Shown: positions 23,449 to 29,784, numbered from the stretch's first letter. The stretch is DNA of 64,000 bases from Orientallactaga sibirica (GCA_036365145.1 JAEOAD010000031.1:7226001-7290000), one strand, 5' to 3'. Notes: generated by a model not told the origin, from the letters alone. Numbers and translations: made by a program.

Positions 23449-25760
23449 GGAACAGAAGAGCGAAAGAAAGAGGAAAGGGGCATATGCAACAGGGAGGAGA
23501 GACAAAGAGAGAGAAAGAGACCAAGAGAAAACAGGGCACACACCTTAGGTCAGGAAGAAGAAGAAGAAGAAGAAGGAGAAGGAGAGTAAGAGAGAGAGAG
23601 GAGTGCCTGGGGAAGCCCCTCCTTGGGGGAGGAAAAATTGGCCTTCCAGAAAGGGCCTTGGGAGGTGTTCAGAGGTGTGGGCTGGTGGTGGGGGAAGAAG
23701 CCAGGCTGGTTGAACTATCCATGGATAAGTGAGACCTTTGAAGCCTCAACTATGGCTGGTTGGGAGGAAGAGAGGGGGAGATGGAAGGAGGGGGTTCTGA
23801 GACTCTGAGAACTTTCAACATGCCACACAATCTCATTTGTTCAGCTACAAAAAATAAACGTGCTTACAGGGCTTATTGCTATGGTTAATTTTCATTGTCA
23901 ACTTGACTGGATTTGGAATCACCCAGGAGACACACTTCTGGGTTTGTCTATGAGGGGGTTTCCAGATAACTTAACAGGCCAGAAAACATATCTGAATGTG
24001 GGGGTACCAACCCATGGGCTAGGGTCCCAGAATGAATAATAATAAAAAAAAGAAATGAATAGTAGAATTCAACTCTCTTCCTCCCTCCCTTTCTCTCCCT
24101 CCGGCTCTCTCTCTCAGCTTCCTGACTGTAGACCCAAGATGACCAGCTGCTTCATGCCACTGCTGCTGTGTGTACTGAATCCCCTCAAACCATGAGCCAA
24201 AAGAAATCCTTTTTCCTTTCGATTGTTTCTTGTCAGGTATTGGGTCACAGCGATCAACAAAGTCACTTATACAGCCAACGAGTCACAAAAATGTTGTCAT
24301 TAACGGCTCCATGTTAGAGCCATCAACAGAGGCTGAACAGCTCAGCTAAAGGGCAAGTTGGTGTATGGAGCGGCTGGGGGTAAAAATGAGACGAGGATAC
24401 TGTTCTGGTTCTTTCTACAAATGCCACAGCTCCCTATGGAAGGTTCTTACCTTTTACCACCACCTCTAGGGTGGCCTCACTGTCTTCAATACCATGCATC
24501 ACCTCACAGCGATAGACCCCAGAGTCATTGGAGCGAAGGTTCTGGATTTCCAACGTGGCATCACTGGGGATGGCTGGGTAGTTGGGTAGTGAGACCTTGT
24601 CTTGGTATAAGCTGTTGACCCGCACCTGCCCTTCCGTGGCTACAAGCAGTACCACTTCTTTCTCCTTGGAAACACGGCTCCACTTGATTCTTGGGGCGAG
24701 GGGGGCGGTGGAGGGAGCCGTGGTCACAGGGTGCATGGGGTCGATGAAATAGCAGGGGATGGTGAGGGAGGTCCCCAGGAGGACCTTCAGCGGGGACGGT
24801 TGAGGGATGCTCACACTCAGTGAGTTGTCATAATCTGTGAGGGAGGGAGGGGAAGGAAAGACAAGCCCATTAGTGCCCACAGAGGCCCACAGCCCCATGC
24901 GTCCTCCCAGACATGTAGTCTTCCAAGAGGTCTCATAAGTGTGCTGGTGTGCATGATGGGGGACGCAACTGCCACGTGGGAATTCCCAGGGAGCCTGCAA
25001 GGCCCACTCCAGAGCAGTGTCCCTCCAGATCCCTGGTCTCTGCACCTGAAGCAGAAATTCTAGAGCTAGAAAAGGGGTCAAGAGGAGGGCAGGAACGAAA
25101 TCACAGACAAGATCATTCTCTGCCCTCCAAACTAGGACATCCCAGGGACTATCACACTACTGATAATCAGGACTGCTCTTCTCGGAGTAACATGCTTAAT
25201 TCAGAGATTTTTGGAAAAAAAGATACACATTTTAGAAAAAAAAAATATTTGGTTTGGATATAAAGTGACCCTCCAAAGGCTCATGTGTTGAAGGTTTGGT
25301 CCTCAGCGGCATTTAAAAAACTTTTTCTTGACAATTTTCCTACATGGATGTAGTATATTTTGATCATAATCTCCCTCATTACCTTCTTTTGTCCCCCCTG
25401 CCCTATTCCCTTTCCACTGATCCCTTCTTCTTTCTGACTAGTTCCTCTTCTACTTTGATTCCTTTTTTTGCCCTCCAGATGGTAGCATTATTGAGAGGTG
25501 ATTGGATTGTGAGGGTGCTAACCTCATCAGTGGATTAATCTATTGATGAGTTCATAGCTGAATGGGCTATCAGGAGATGGGGTCTGGTTGGAGGAAGCAG
25601 GTCACTGTCATTGTCATAGGAGGCATGTCTTTGAGGGGTCTGTCTGATTCCTGGCTTCTTCCTCTGTTTCTTTCTCCATTTCTGGGCTGCCATGAGGTGA
25701 ATAGTTTTTCTCCACCCTATCTTCTGCCATGATATTTCTTTTTAAAAATTTTTTTATTTA

Positions 25761-25802
<42 letters not shown>

Positions 25803-28517
25803 ATATAGAGAAAATGGGTGTGCCAGAGCCTCTAGCCACTGCACATGCACCACCTTGTGCATCTGGCTTATGTGGGTCCTGGGGAATTGAACTTGGGTCC
25901 TTTGGCTTTGCAGGCAAGCACCTTAACTGCTAAGCCATCTCTCTAGCCCAATATTTCATTTTTAAAACAATATTTTAGGGCTGGAGAGATGGCTTAGTGG
26001 TTAAGGCGCCTGCCTCCTAAGCCTAAGAATGCTGGTTCCAATCTCCAGTGGTTCCAATCTCCAGGTCCCACATTTAGCCAGATGCAGTGACGCAAGGGCG
26101 CAATGCCGCACCTGACCACAAGGGGGTGCACACATCTGGATTTCGTTCACAGCAGCTGAGAGACTGCTGGCACGCCCATCTCTATCTGTCTTCCTCTCCC
26201 TCTCTCTCTGTCTGTCTCTCTCTGTGTCTTCTCCAAAAATAAATAAAATAATTAAACAAAATTAAAAAAACAATATTTTTATTTATTTATTTGAGCAACA
26301 GAAAGAGGGAAAGAAAGAGAGAGAGAGAGAATAAGAGAGAATGGGTTTGCCAGGGCCTCTAGCCACTGCAAAATAACTCCAGCTGCATGTATCACCTTGT
26401 GCATCTGGCTTACATGGGTACTGGAGAATCAAACCTGCGTCTTTAAGCTTGGCAGGCAAGCACCTTAATGACTAAGCCAGCTCTCCAGCACTACCATGAT
26501 AGTTCATGATGAGAGCAATGCAGCCAGCTGGCCATGGACTGAAACCTCTGAAACTGTGAGCCAAAATAAATCTTTACTTCTTTTAGTTGTTTTTCTCAGA
26601 TGTTTTCTCATAGCAATGGAAACTGACTAACATGTTGGGCAGAAGAATTATCACAAGGTCTCAAAAATTCCACACATCTTTTAAAGGTGATCCACAGAAT
26701 TTCAAAGATGTGTTCCATCTGAAGAAATCAACCTTGTGCTTTAGTCTGATGTCGTAGGGACAAGAAGCTCTTTGGGTAATGGGCAAGGGGACTGGGTAGA
26801 CAGGCAAGACATCTTAATCTGCAGTCCGAGCAAGAGCTTATTATGGGATAGAATAGGACTAGACAACACAAAAATCATGGGATATATTGATAGAGAAGAC
26901 AGTGTTTGCACTCCTGGAAAAGGTCTGGCTGGAATGCGAGAGAAGCAGCCTTTCACATAGTACCTTTCATGGCAGGCCCTAAATTTACAATCTTTCTTTC
27001 AAAGGAGAGTACAGGTTGAAATAAAAATGTTTCAGATAGTTGTGGATGGCAGATACATAGCAGGGTAAGAACAGGGGAGTCAGGAATGTCTGGAGTCCAA
27101 CCTGAACTTTTGATGTCTGGAAAGTTCCCACCATGCCTTTCACAAACACCTCTGTCTGATGCTCAGCCCAGGCGCCACTGGCCACAGCTTGGCTTTGCTG
27201 TGGTGGTCCCCAGTGGACAGCCGAAGGCTGCTGTGAAGCCTAGCTTGGTGGTTGTCAAAGCCCTCAGCCAACCCTAGTGGATTAGTTTGCTGGTATGAGC
27301 AAACCTCCCAGGACGTGGCCAGGGATTAGATATTCGGGGCTCCTGGGCAATAGTGCCAGTGGAGGGCTATCCACCCACATCTCCATATCAAAAAAGTCAT
27401 GAATTCAGTCAACAGATAGCTAAATATGATATTCTGTACCTTCCCATTTGGCCAGGGAGCCGTTCACTATGACCTTAAATTTCTTAAGAGTTTTGCAGTG
27501 GGATATGATAGCTAAGTAGGAGGAGGGGAGCTGGGCTCTTTTTGTTCCCTGAGGGGGGCTCAGGCATACGCTAGGTTTATTTCAGCCATCATATTTTAGC
27601 TGTCCACGCTCCATACATACAGCTACTCCTTAACCCTTCCTTCAGGCCCAAGGGTACACATACCAGTGTTGTATGCCCCCTCCCAGAGGAAGATGGGCTG
27701 ACACAGGCCCGGGAAGTGATTTATGCTCTCATGGACAGGAATTCTGGGTATCTTGCCTCCTCAGAGTGTGGTCTGACGTGGGTGCACAAACCTGGATGGA
27801 TGGGTCTCATTGGCCCTACAGACTCCTCCTTTCCTGGGGAGGCTGAGGCAGAAGGAAAGCTCTAAAGGACACGGTCCCTAGCAGGGACCTCCCTTGACAG
27901 GGCCTAAGGGATGTGCAACCACTTTGAGGTCAAAGGTGACATAGGGTCAGGGGAAGGTTGGCTGGCTGGTTCAGGGCAAGGCTTGATTATGAGAAATACA
28001 TGGAGTTCCTGCCACTTACGTGACAGGTGACAGGGGCTCTGCCAGGAAAGCCAAGACCATGTCATCACTGGACTCTGCTCTGTCCTCAGCCTCTTTCCTC
28101 CTCTTTGATACTCCCATCATTGCTCCCCAGCAGCCTTTTCCCTTCTATTTTTTTCTGTGTTCTCCCTCGCCCATGCTCAGTGTGTGCTAGTTCTGGGGGA
28201 GATCTCTGAGTGGAGGGTGTTGGGAAGGAGGCCCAACAGCTGTCCTTGTTAGAGGGCAGCCAGGAAGTGAAGCCCATGAGCTAGGCTCTGGGATGTATGT
28301 GCACATGTGTGGGTGCCCCCCCCCCCACTGCAGCTAGAAAGGGACAGGCCCAGGAAAGGGGACCTCGGGTCTCAGCACCAGGTTCAGTAGCCGGCATCAG
28401 AACCCAGCATTACCAAACCAATGAGCTATGTACGGCAAAGTCCTCACCTGAAACTTCTTCTGAGAGCGTTGCAGTGATGACCCTCAGAGTCACAAAGACC
28501 AGGAGTAACGTGGTCAT
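1168..28517 (-). CDS. ACAN: Aggrecan core protein, coding exons 2-12 (3' end outside window)
   Basis: Joined coding region of aggrecan, the secreted proteoglycan that binds hyaluronan through G1, is stabilised by link protein, and gives cartilage its resistance to compression. Eleven exons join without a frame break: 28448-28517, 24451-24834, 22053-22227, 19304-19431, 17677-17970, 15019-15423, 13839-14013, 13307-13434, 11702-11995, 9509-9724 and 1168-5397. All introns are GT-AG. All junctions are phase 1 except after exons 4 and 8, which are phase 2. Domain order is signal peptide, Ig-V, Link, Link, interglobular domain, Link, Link, KS segment, CS1, CS2. The G3 lectin and Sushi exons lie beyond base 1. 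The family call is established knowledge from direct resemblance to mammalian aggrecan. I see no disabling change. Confidence 0.97.
1823..1843 (-). other. ACAN: CS2 aggrecanase site VSQE|LSQR
   Basis: Codons read TVSQE then LSQRP, with the scissile bond between bases 1832 and 1831. The human counterpart is VSQE|LGQR; here P2' is serine. Confidence 0.8.
2120..2140 (-). other. ACAN: CS2 aggrecanase site TAQE|VGEG
   Basis: Codons read PTAQE then VGEG, with the scissile bond between bases 2129 and 2128. The human counterpart has alanine, not valine, at P1'. Confidence 0.8.
2435..2455 (-). other. ACAN: CS2 aggrecanase site KEEE|GLGS
   Basis: Codons read FKEEE then GLGS, with the scissile bond between bases 2444 and 2443. 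The core is identical to the human site. Confidence 0.85.
2942..2962 (-). other. ACAN: CS2 aggrecanase site SELE|GRG
   Basis: Codons read TASELE then GRGT, with the scissile bond between bases 2951 and 2950. It matches the first CS2 ADAMTS site known in human aggrecan, identical in the core residues. Confidence 0.85.
3250..4990 (-). repeat. ACAN: CS1 minisatellite, about 29 x 60 bp, coding
   Basis: Near-perfect 60-bp tandem units encode 20-residue repeats such as [20 protein letters not shown]. The period is so regular that successive 60-base lines of the sequence align. Two subfamilies are seen: [12 protein letters not shown] units at about 4920-4140 and [12 protein letters not shown] units at about 4080-3300, with a divergent unit ([10 protein letters not shown]) near 4081-4140 between them. 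The last units before CS2 are irregular (21 and 15 residues). Human CS1 is a known polymorphic VNTR with a 57-bp period; length polymorphism here is inferred. Confidence 0.93.
3661..4020 (-). repeat. ACAN: 120-bp higher-order repeat inside CS1, three copies
   Basis: Within the 60-bp array, units alternate strictly between two variants for three rounds, at 3661-3780, 3781-3900 and 3901-4020. One variant encodes DVSGLPSG. The other encodes DVSVLPTR. Differences between the three dimers are only a few bases, so they amplified as 120-bp dimers and recently. Confidence 0.92.
5255..5330 (-). other. ACAN: Degenerate keratan-sulphate repeat remnant
   Basis: The residues around [15 protein letters not shown] are all that resembles the E-x-P-x-P-S hexapeptide array of human and bovine aggrecan. 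No more than about two imperfect hexamers can be counted. Loss of the hexamer array is also known in mouse and rat. Confidence 0.7.
5522..5632. repeat. Polypurine tract near the exon 12 acceptor
   Basis: About 110 bp of G and A with few interruptions, about 130 bp upstream of exon 12 in transcript sense (pyrimidine-rich on the transcribed-sense strand). Confidence 0.9.
6105..6570 (+). mobile_element. LINE-1 3' fragment
   Basis: Reads GATGCCCACCAACAGACGGC, then AATGTGGTACATATACACAA, ACTCAGCAGTAAAGAA and CTCATTTGTGGATCCTAGCT. These are the well-known end of L1 ORF2 and its 3' region. It is 5'-truncated and has no usable open frame. Confidence 0.85.
6590..6860 (+). mobile_element. Old B2-like SINE
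   Basis: Degenerate head (ACATGGTTCACTGGGTAAGC, GAGTTTGATCCTCAGTGTCC) followed by CCAGGCATGGCCATGCACCC. Diverged, so older than the other copies. Confidence 0.6.
6918..7135 (+). mobile_element. tRNA-derived B2-superfamily SINE
   Basis: Complete copy: GGGGCTGAAGAGATGGCTTA, B box GGTTCGACTC, CTCT run, AAATAAATAAATA tail. The same architecture recurs through the window. Confidence 0.92.
7150..7345 (+). mobile_element. B1-ID composite (B4-like) SINE
   Basis: B1-like half (GCAGGGCCTGGTAGTTCAGG ... CCCAGCTACTGGGGAGACTA) fused to an ID/tRNA-like half (TAGCTCAGTGGTAGAGCACT, GGGTTCAATCTCCAGT). Confidence 0.7.
7615..7715. repeat. Polypyrimidine tract, (CT)n end
   Basis: CCCTCC/TTCC text ending in about ten CT repeats. 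Confidence 0.93.
7775..7975 (-). mobile_element. B2/B3-like SINE
   Basis: Plus strand reads GAGACAGGGTCTCACCAAGT and ends GCTAACTGAGCCATCTCCCC, the reverse complement of a tRNA-like head. Confidence 0.75.
8103..8258. repeat. (TTCC)n(TTTC)n microsatellite
   Basis: About 15 TTCC units then TTTC units; continuous with the A tail of the adjacent reversed B1. Confidence 0.97.
8255..8398 (-). mobile_element. B1 SINE
   Basis: Reverse B1 (CGAGGTAGCGTCTCACTCTG ... GGGATTAAAGGCGTGTGC); its poly(A) end abuts the TTTC microsatellite, which probably grew from the tail. Confidence 0.92.
8443..8655 (+). mobile_element. tRNA-derived B2-superfamily SINE
   Basis: Full copy from GGGGCTGGAGAGATGGCTTA to CAAATAAATAAAG. 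Confidence 0.93.
9509..9724 (-). CDS. ACAN: ACAN exon 11: linker between G2 and the KS/CS region
   Basis: This 216-bp exon (phase 1 to phase 1) encodes residues 685-756. It starts [15 protein letters not shown] and includes [10 protein letters not shown] and [18 protein letters not shown], ending SPLPG. It is acidic and Pro/Ser/Thr-rich with no globular domain, and NRT is an N-glycan sequon. It is the N-terminal part of the keratan-sulphate-bearing segment in aggrecans. The acceptor is cctttag|GTGTGT and the donor CTGCCAG|gtgagt. The sequence diverges more than in the Link exons, as expected for this region. Confidence 0.95.
10005..10210 (+). mobile_element. MIR
   Basis: CAGACACTACTTGAAAG, TTTAACAAGGGAGAAACCGA and AGGCAAAGTTAGGTGACGTG match the MIR core and right part; diverged. 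Confidence 0.65.
10570..10816 (-). mobile_element. tRNA-derived B2-superfamily SINE
   Basis: Reverse copy from the TATTTATTTATTTGAGAGAG tail to the AAGCCATCTCTCCAGCC head. Confidence 0.93.
11702..11995 (-). CDS. ACAN: ACAN exon 10: G2 Link module 2
   Basis: This 294-bp exon (phase 1 to phase 1) encodes residues 587-684. It starts [16 protein letters not shown], includes [16 protein letters not shown] and [19 protein letters not shown], and ends HHAFCFRG. It is a complete Link module, paralogous to exon 6. NAT and NQT are N-glycan sequons. The acceptor is ctccag|GAGAAG and the donor TTTCGAG|gtatga. Confidence 0.97.
12272..12372 (+). mobile_element. Partial B1 SINE
   Basis: CCAGGTGTGGTGGTATATGC, then an internal deletion, then CTGGGCTAGAGTGAGACCCT. 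Confidence 0.8.
12655..12800 (+). mobile_element. MIR
   Basis: CACCTACTTGTGCCAGGTAC then TATAGATGAGGAGAAAGAGT, the MIR core arrangement. Confidence 0.65.
13307..13434 (-). CDS. ACAN: ACAN exon 9: second half of G2 Link module 1
   Basis: This 128-bp exon (phase 2 to phase 1) encodes residues 544-586. It starts [17 protein letters not shown] and includes [19 protein letters not shown], ending VDKLEG. It completes the third Link module of the protein and is paralogous to exon 5. The acceptor is ttttgcag|ATACCC. The donor is CGAGG|gtacag, weaker than the others in this gene, but required to keep frame with exon 10. Confidence 0.96.
13435..13838 (-). other. ACAN: ACAN intron 8
   Basis: A 404-bp intron between the two halves of a Link module. 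No repeat or other feature recognised. Confidence 0.85.
13839..14013 (-). CDS. ACAN: ACAN exon 8: first half of G2 Link module 1
   Basis: This 175-bp exon (phase 1 to phase 2) encodes residues 486-543. It starts [16 protein letters not shown] and runs through [24 protein letters not shown]. It is the paralogue of exon 4. Although it has the Link fold, established work shows G2 does not bind hyaluronan. The acceptor is ccacacag|GGGTTG and the donor GTCAG|gtgaat; the arginine codon is split as in exon 4. The spacing to exon 9 is short, about 400 bp. Confidence 0.97.
14014..15018 (-). other. ACAN: ACAN intron 7
   Basis: About 1 kb; one minus-orientation B1 (14535-14690) and an AAAAC-rich stretch near 14750-14775. 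Otherwise unremarkable. Confidence 0.85.
14535..14690 (-). mobile_element. B1 SINE
   Basis: Reverse B1, AAGGTCTCACTCTAGCCCAG to GCACGCCACCACGCCTGGC. Confidence 0.93.
15019..15423 (-). CDS. ACAN: ACAN exon 7: interglobular domain with cleavage sites
   Basis: This 405-bp exon (phase 1 to phase 1) encodes residues 351-485, the extended linker between G1 and G2. It contains DIPEN|FFGV, with the bond after residue 360, or 341 in mature numbering if 19 leader residues are removed. This is the classic MMP site. It also contains [10 protein letters not shown], bond after residue 392 (mature 373), the classic ADAMTS-4/5 aggrecanase site. Both positions agree exactly with established aggrecan numbering, which supports the exon joins. 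N-glycan sequons are NVT and NQT. The exon ends PGQPRLPG. The donor is CAGGGG|gtgagt. Confidence 0.97.
15743..15960 (+). mobile_element. tRNA-derived B2-superfamily SINE
   Basis: Complete with B box GGTTCGATTCTCC and an AAATAAATAAATAAAA tail. Confidence 0.93.
16008..16170 (+). mobile_element. B1 SINE
   Basis: GCCGGGCATGGTAGCACACG to GAGACCCTACCTTGAAAAAA. Confidence 0.94.
16573..16785 (-). mobile_element. tRNA-derived B2-superfamily SINE
   Basis: Reverse copy with a GA run at 16608-16632 and head AAGCCATCTCCCCAGTCC. Confidence 0.92.
16795..17012 (-). mobile_element. tRNA-derived B2-superfamily SINE
   Basis: A second reverse copy directly beside the previous one; more diverged, head GAGCCATCTCTCCAGCCC. 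Confidence 0.9.
17677..17970 (-). CDS. ACAN: ACAN exon 6: G1 Link module 2
   Basis: This 294-bp exon (phase 1 to phase 1) encodes residues 253-350. It starts [16 protein letters not shown], includes [15 protein letters not shown] and [19 protein letters not shown], and ends RYDAICYTG. This is a complete Link module with its four cysteines, the second hyaluronan-binding repeat of G1. NQT is an N-glycosylation sequon. The acceptor is ccccag|GCGATG and the donor TACACAG|gtggg. The exon is clearly richer in G+C than the neighbouring introns. It matches exon 10 in length and phase. Confidence 0.97.
17971..19303 (-). other. ACAN: ACAN intron 5
   Basis: About 1.3 kb with no recent SINE insertion, unusual for this locus. 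No exon or RNA gene is recognised. Confidence 0.8.
19304..19431 (-). CDS. ACAN: ACAN exon 5: second half of G1 Link module 1
   Basis: This 128-bp exon (phase 2 to phase 1) encodes residues 210-252. It starts [17 protein letters not shown] and continues through [19 protein letters not shown], ending EEMEG. NET is a potential N-glycan site. It completes the first hyaluronan-binding Link module. The acceptor is ccgacag|GTACCC. The donor is GGAGG|gtgagg; choosing the canonical gtgagg keeps frame with exon 6 and gives MEGDVFYA at the join. It matches exon 9 exactly in length and phase. Confidence 0.96.
19890..20015 (+). mobile_element. MIR 3' part
   Basis: TTTACACTTAAAGAAATGGG ... TGACTTGTCCCAGGTACACA resembles the MIR right half. 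Confidence 0.5.
20049..20300 (+). mobile_element. tRNA-derived B2-superfamily SINE
   Basis: GGGCTGGAGAGATGGCTTAG with B box CGATTCTCCAGGACC and a long AAATAAAT tail. Confidence 0.93.
20380..20615 (-). mobile_element. Old B2/B3-like SINE
   Basis: GTGGAGACCAGAGGGCATCA, GAGATAGGGTCTCTCATTGG and the end GAAGCTATCTCCCCAGCCC fit a reversed, diverged B3-type element. Confidence 0.6.
21008..21070. repeat. (CTT)n(CTC)n poly-T microsatellite
   Basis: Trinucleotide pyrimidine repeats leading into a T run at the tail of a reversed B1. Confidence 0.95.
21065..21215 (-). mobile_element. B1 SINE
   Basis: Reverse B1 following a CTT/CTC/poly-T run; ends CCATGCCTGGC. Confidence 0.94.
21497..21760 (+). mobile_element. 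tRNA-derived SINE, long subfamily
   Basis: Carries the extra internal segment GCAATGCCGCACTTGACCAC next to AAGGGGGCGCACACATCTGG, also present at 25978 and reversed at 47458. Confidence 0.9.
22053..22227 (-). CDS. ACAN: ACAN exon 4: first half of G1 Link module 1
   Basis: This 175-bp exon (phase 1 to phase 2) encodes residues 152-209. It starts [16 protein letters not shown] and runs through [24 protein letters not shown]. It holds the first cysteines of a Link (proteoglycan tandem repeat) module and the CDAGWL motif. Together with exon 5 it makes the first hyaluronan-binding Link module of G1. The acceptor is ctgtag|GTATCG and the donor GTCAG|gtgaga; the arginine codon is split across the intron. 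Its length and phase are identical to exon 8 in G2. Confidence 0.97.
22478..22492. repeat. Target-site duplication, left copy
   Basis: GTGGCACACGTTTTT, identical to 22674-22688; it brackets the retroposed RNA copy. Confidence 0.85.
22493..22673 (-). ncRNA. Retroposed small structured RNA copy (H/ACA-like), poly(A)-tailed
   Basis: A 142-nt body (minus strand, 22673 to 22532) is followed by about 40 A (T on the plus strand). The whole is inserted in a B1 and flanked by a perfect 15-bp duplication (GTGGCACACGTTTTT at 22478-22492 and 22674-22688), so it is an L1-type retroposition product. Folding by eye gives a 5' hairpin with stems GCACA/TGTGC, CTTG+GAGTT/AACTC+CAAG and GCCA/TGGC. A possible H box, ACACGA, follows, then a second hairpin built on CACT..CACT/AGTGAGTG. 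The RNA ends ACAAGT before the A run. This matches the hairpin-hinge-hairpin-ACA layout of box H/ACA snoRNAs. The parent RNA is not identified, and the copy is probably not expressed by itself. Confidence 0.55.
22674..22688. repeat. Target-site duplication, right copy
   Basis: Second copy of the 15-bp duplication; the interrupted B1 resumes here with TTTAATCCCAGCACTT. Confidence 0.85.
23333..23640. repeat. Polypurine tract with (GA)n and (AAG)n
   Basis: About 300 bp strongly biased to purines; pure GA at 23402-23444 and AAG at 23555-23580. Confidence 0.95.
23871..24290 (+). mobile_element. Old LTR-like interspersed repeat
   Basis: Starts GGTTAATTTTCATTGTCAAC and ends with ATGAGCCAAAAGAAATCC then TTGTCAGGTATTGGGTCACA. 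This layout is shared by a common old mammalian LTR-type repeat. A CT-rich patch lies at 24070-24115. Subfamily not assigned. Confidence 0.5.
24451..24834 (-). CDS. ACAN: ACAN exon 3: Ig-like V domain of G1
   Basis: This 384-bp exon (phase 1 to phase 1) encodes residues 24-151. It starts [15 protein letters not shown] and ends [10 protein letters not shown]. The Ig fold is marked by the first cysteine in IPCYFIDP, the tryptophan in IKWSRV, and the DSGVYRCEV motif with the second cysteine. SNDSG gives an N-glycosylation sequon. In aggrecan this domain mediates binding to link protein (HAPLN1), locking the aggrecan-hyaluronan complex. The acceptor is ctcacag|ATTATG and the donor AAAAG|gtaaga. 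The frame upstream of the acceptor reads intron sequence and is not coding. Confidence 0.97.
25316..25487 (-). mobile_element. LINE-like fragment inside the LTR
   Basis: Pyrimidine-rich text (TTGACAATTTTCCTACATGG, TTGATCATAATCTCCCTCAT) resembles reverse-oriented L1 3'UTR sequence, also seen at 42030-42120. It interrupts the LTR. Confidence 0.4.
25745..25950 (-). mobile_element. tRNA-derived B2-superfamily SINE
   Basis: Reverse copy inside the LTR repeat, GA run at 25768-25797, head AAGCCATCTCTCTAGCCC. Confidence 0.92.
25978..26273 (+). mobile_element. tRNA-derived SINE, long subfamily
   Basis: GGGCTGGAGAGATGGCTTAG with the extra GCAATGCCGCACCTGACCAC segment and an AAATAAATAAAATAATT tail. 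Confidence 0.91.
26275..26492 (-). mobile_element. tRNA-derived B2-superfamily SINE
   Basis: Reverse copy, third SINE inside the LTR; diverged head ACTAAGCCAGCTCTCCAGC. Confidence 0.9.
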
Positions 28518-28524
28518 AGTTCAC
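28448..28524 (-). CDS. ACAN: ACAN exon 2: start codon and signal peptide
   Basis: The acceptor is a pyrimidine tract ending in CAG at 28527-28525. Seven untranslated bases (28524-28518) precede the ATG at 28517-28515. Codons 1-23 read [19 protein letters not shown] then EEVS: a short polar start, a hydrophobic core and a small-residue end, so a secretory signal peptide with cleavage expected after about residue 19. The donor is CAG|gtgagg with the last base at 28448, phase 1. The residues closely resemble the human aggrecan leader. The ATG is the only in-frame start before the Ig domain and sits in the expected exon position. Confidence 0.95.
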
Positions 28525-29134
28525 CTGGAAGAGGGGAGTAGAGGCATTATTTGGATTGTTAAAGCCCAGTGAAGAGGAGGGGATAACATGACCCATATTG
28601 CCAGGCGATCGACTCCACACTCGAGATTCTGAAATCACACCCACACCCAGAAGGCCATTGTGGTTTGTGAGGTGTGTTCTCCCCACATCATGTCCCCACA
28701 AAACCTGGCTTCGTTACAGGCATTTGGCTGGTAAACTGATCCTCCCGCGCTCCTGCCAACAGACACGTTTATCCTAATCAGTTCCTGTGATGCTAATGGT
28801 ATGTGTAAACTTGCCTGGGTCACAGGGTGCCCACATGTTTGGCCACACATTATTCTGGGTGCAGCTGTGAGGGTTTCTGCCTGAAGGGGACCCTGGAGTC
28901 TATAGACAGCCAACCAAGTGAAGAACAGAATGGAACAAAGATGAACCTTGTCCTGAGTAAAGGCTCTGATGCCTTCCAGCTATGATACTAGCTGTCCTTC
29001 CTTTTGGACTTGACCCCAACCATCAGCTCTTCCTGGGTCTTGAGGTTATAGGGCTTCAAAGTGAAGGCATCCCACCAGCTCTTCTGGTCTCCCTGCCAGT
29101 ATCCCTGAAGATCTAGGACTTATAGCTGCATTCT

Positions 29135-29137
<3 letters not shown>

Positions 29138-29206
<69 letters not shown>
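29138..29206. repeat. (TC)n(AC)n microsatellite
   Basis: About 48 bp of TC followed by CA repeats, close upstream of the exon 2 acceptor in intron 1. Confidence 0.95.
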
Positions 29207-29349
29207 CCACACAGGAATACCCTAAACTGAAAGTGATATGTTACACAATGACATTTTGGTCAATGGTGAGCATGTATATGTCAGTGGTACCACAATACTC
29301 AAGTGGAGATGAAAAATTCCTATTGCAAACAAACAAACAAATAAATAAA

Positions 29350-29490
29350 TGAGTCGGGTGTGCTGGCGCATGCCTTTAATCCCAGCACTCGGGAGGCAGA
29401 GGTAGGCAGATTGCCGTGAGTTCGAGACTACATAGTTAACTCCATGTCAGCCTGGGCCAGAGTGAGACCCTACCTCGAAAAATAAAAAAA
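29350..29490 (+). mobile_element. B1 SINE
   Basis: GAGTCGGGTGTGCTGGCGCA to GAGACCCTACCTCGAAAAAT; a small deletion after the GTGAGTTCGAG stretch. Confidence 0.92.
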
Positions 29491-29784
29491 CCTTCCAATT
29501 GCCTGGTGACACTGTAATGCTGTAATGTCCCCCAGCACAACACATTACTTACCTGGTTGTGGTGATGCTGGAACAAACTTACTGCATTGCTAGCTATGTA
29601 AAAGGATGGCACATATAATTACATTTAGAACACATTTGGTAATGATAATAAATGATTTTGTTAGTATATATACTCATTGCTATATTTTGTCATGCCCTCC
29701 TATTTATAGACAACATTCATTGTAAAACTGCACTGTCACACACCACCGTAGGTGCAGACACAGGGCGTTTTCTGGGGCAGTTTG

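Larger units (their letters stand above)
22228..24450 (-). other. ACAN: ACAN intron 3
   Basis: About 2.2 kb. It holds a B1 split by a poly(A)-tailed retroposed sequence (22465-22800), a 300-bp purine-rich tract containing GA and AAG microsatellites (23333-23640), and an old LTR-like repeat (23871-24290). Confidence 0.85.
25252..26635 (+). mobile_element. Old LTR (ERVL-MaLR-like), interrupted by later insertions
   Basis: The left part (25252-25315) and middle (25488-25740) read like a MaLR-type LTR: GGCTCATGTGTTGAAGGTTT and GAGAGGTGATTGGATTGTGA. The right end (26492-26635) reads GTGAGCCAAAATAAATCTTT and ends CAATGGAAACTGACTAAC. A LINE-like piece and three SINEs lie inside. It is non-coding. 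The family is named from memory of consensus phrases. Confidence 0.6.
24835..28447 (-). other. ACAN: ACAN intron 2
   Basis: About 3.6 kb. An old LTR repeat (about 25252-26635) is broken up by later insertions. The part from 26640 to 28447, next to the signal-peptide exon, contains no repeat that I recognise and no convincing exon. Confidence 0.8.
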
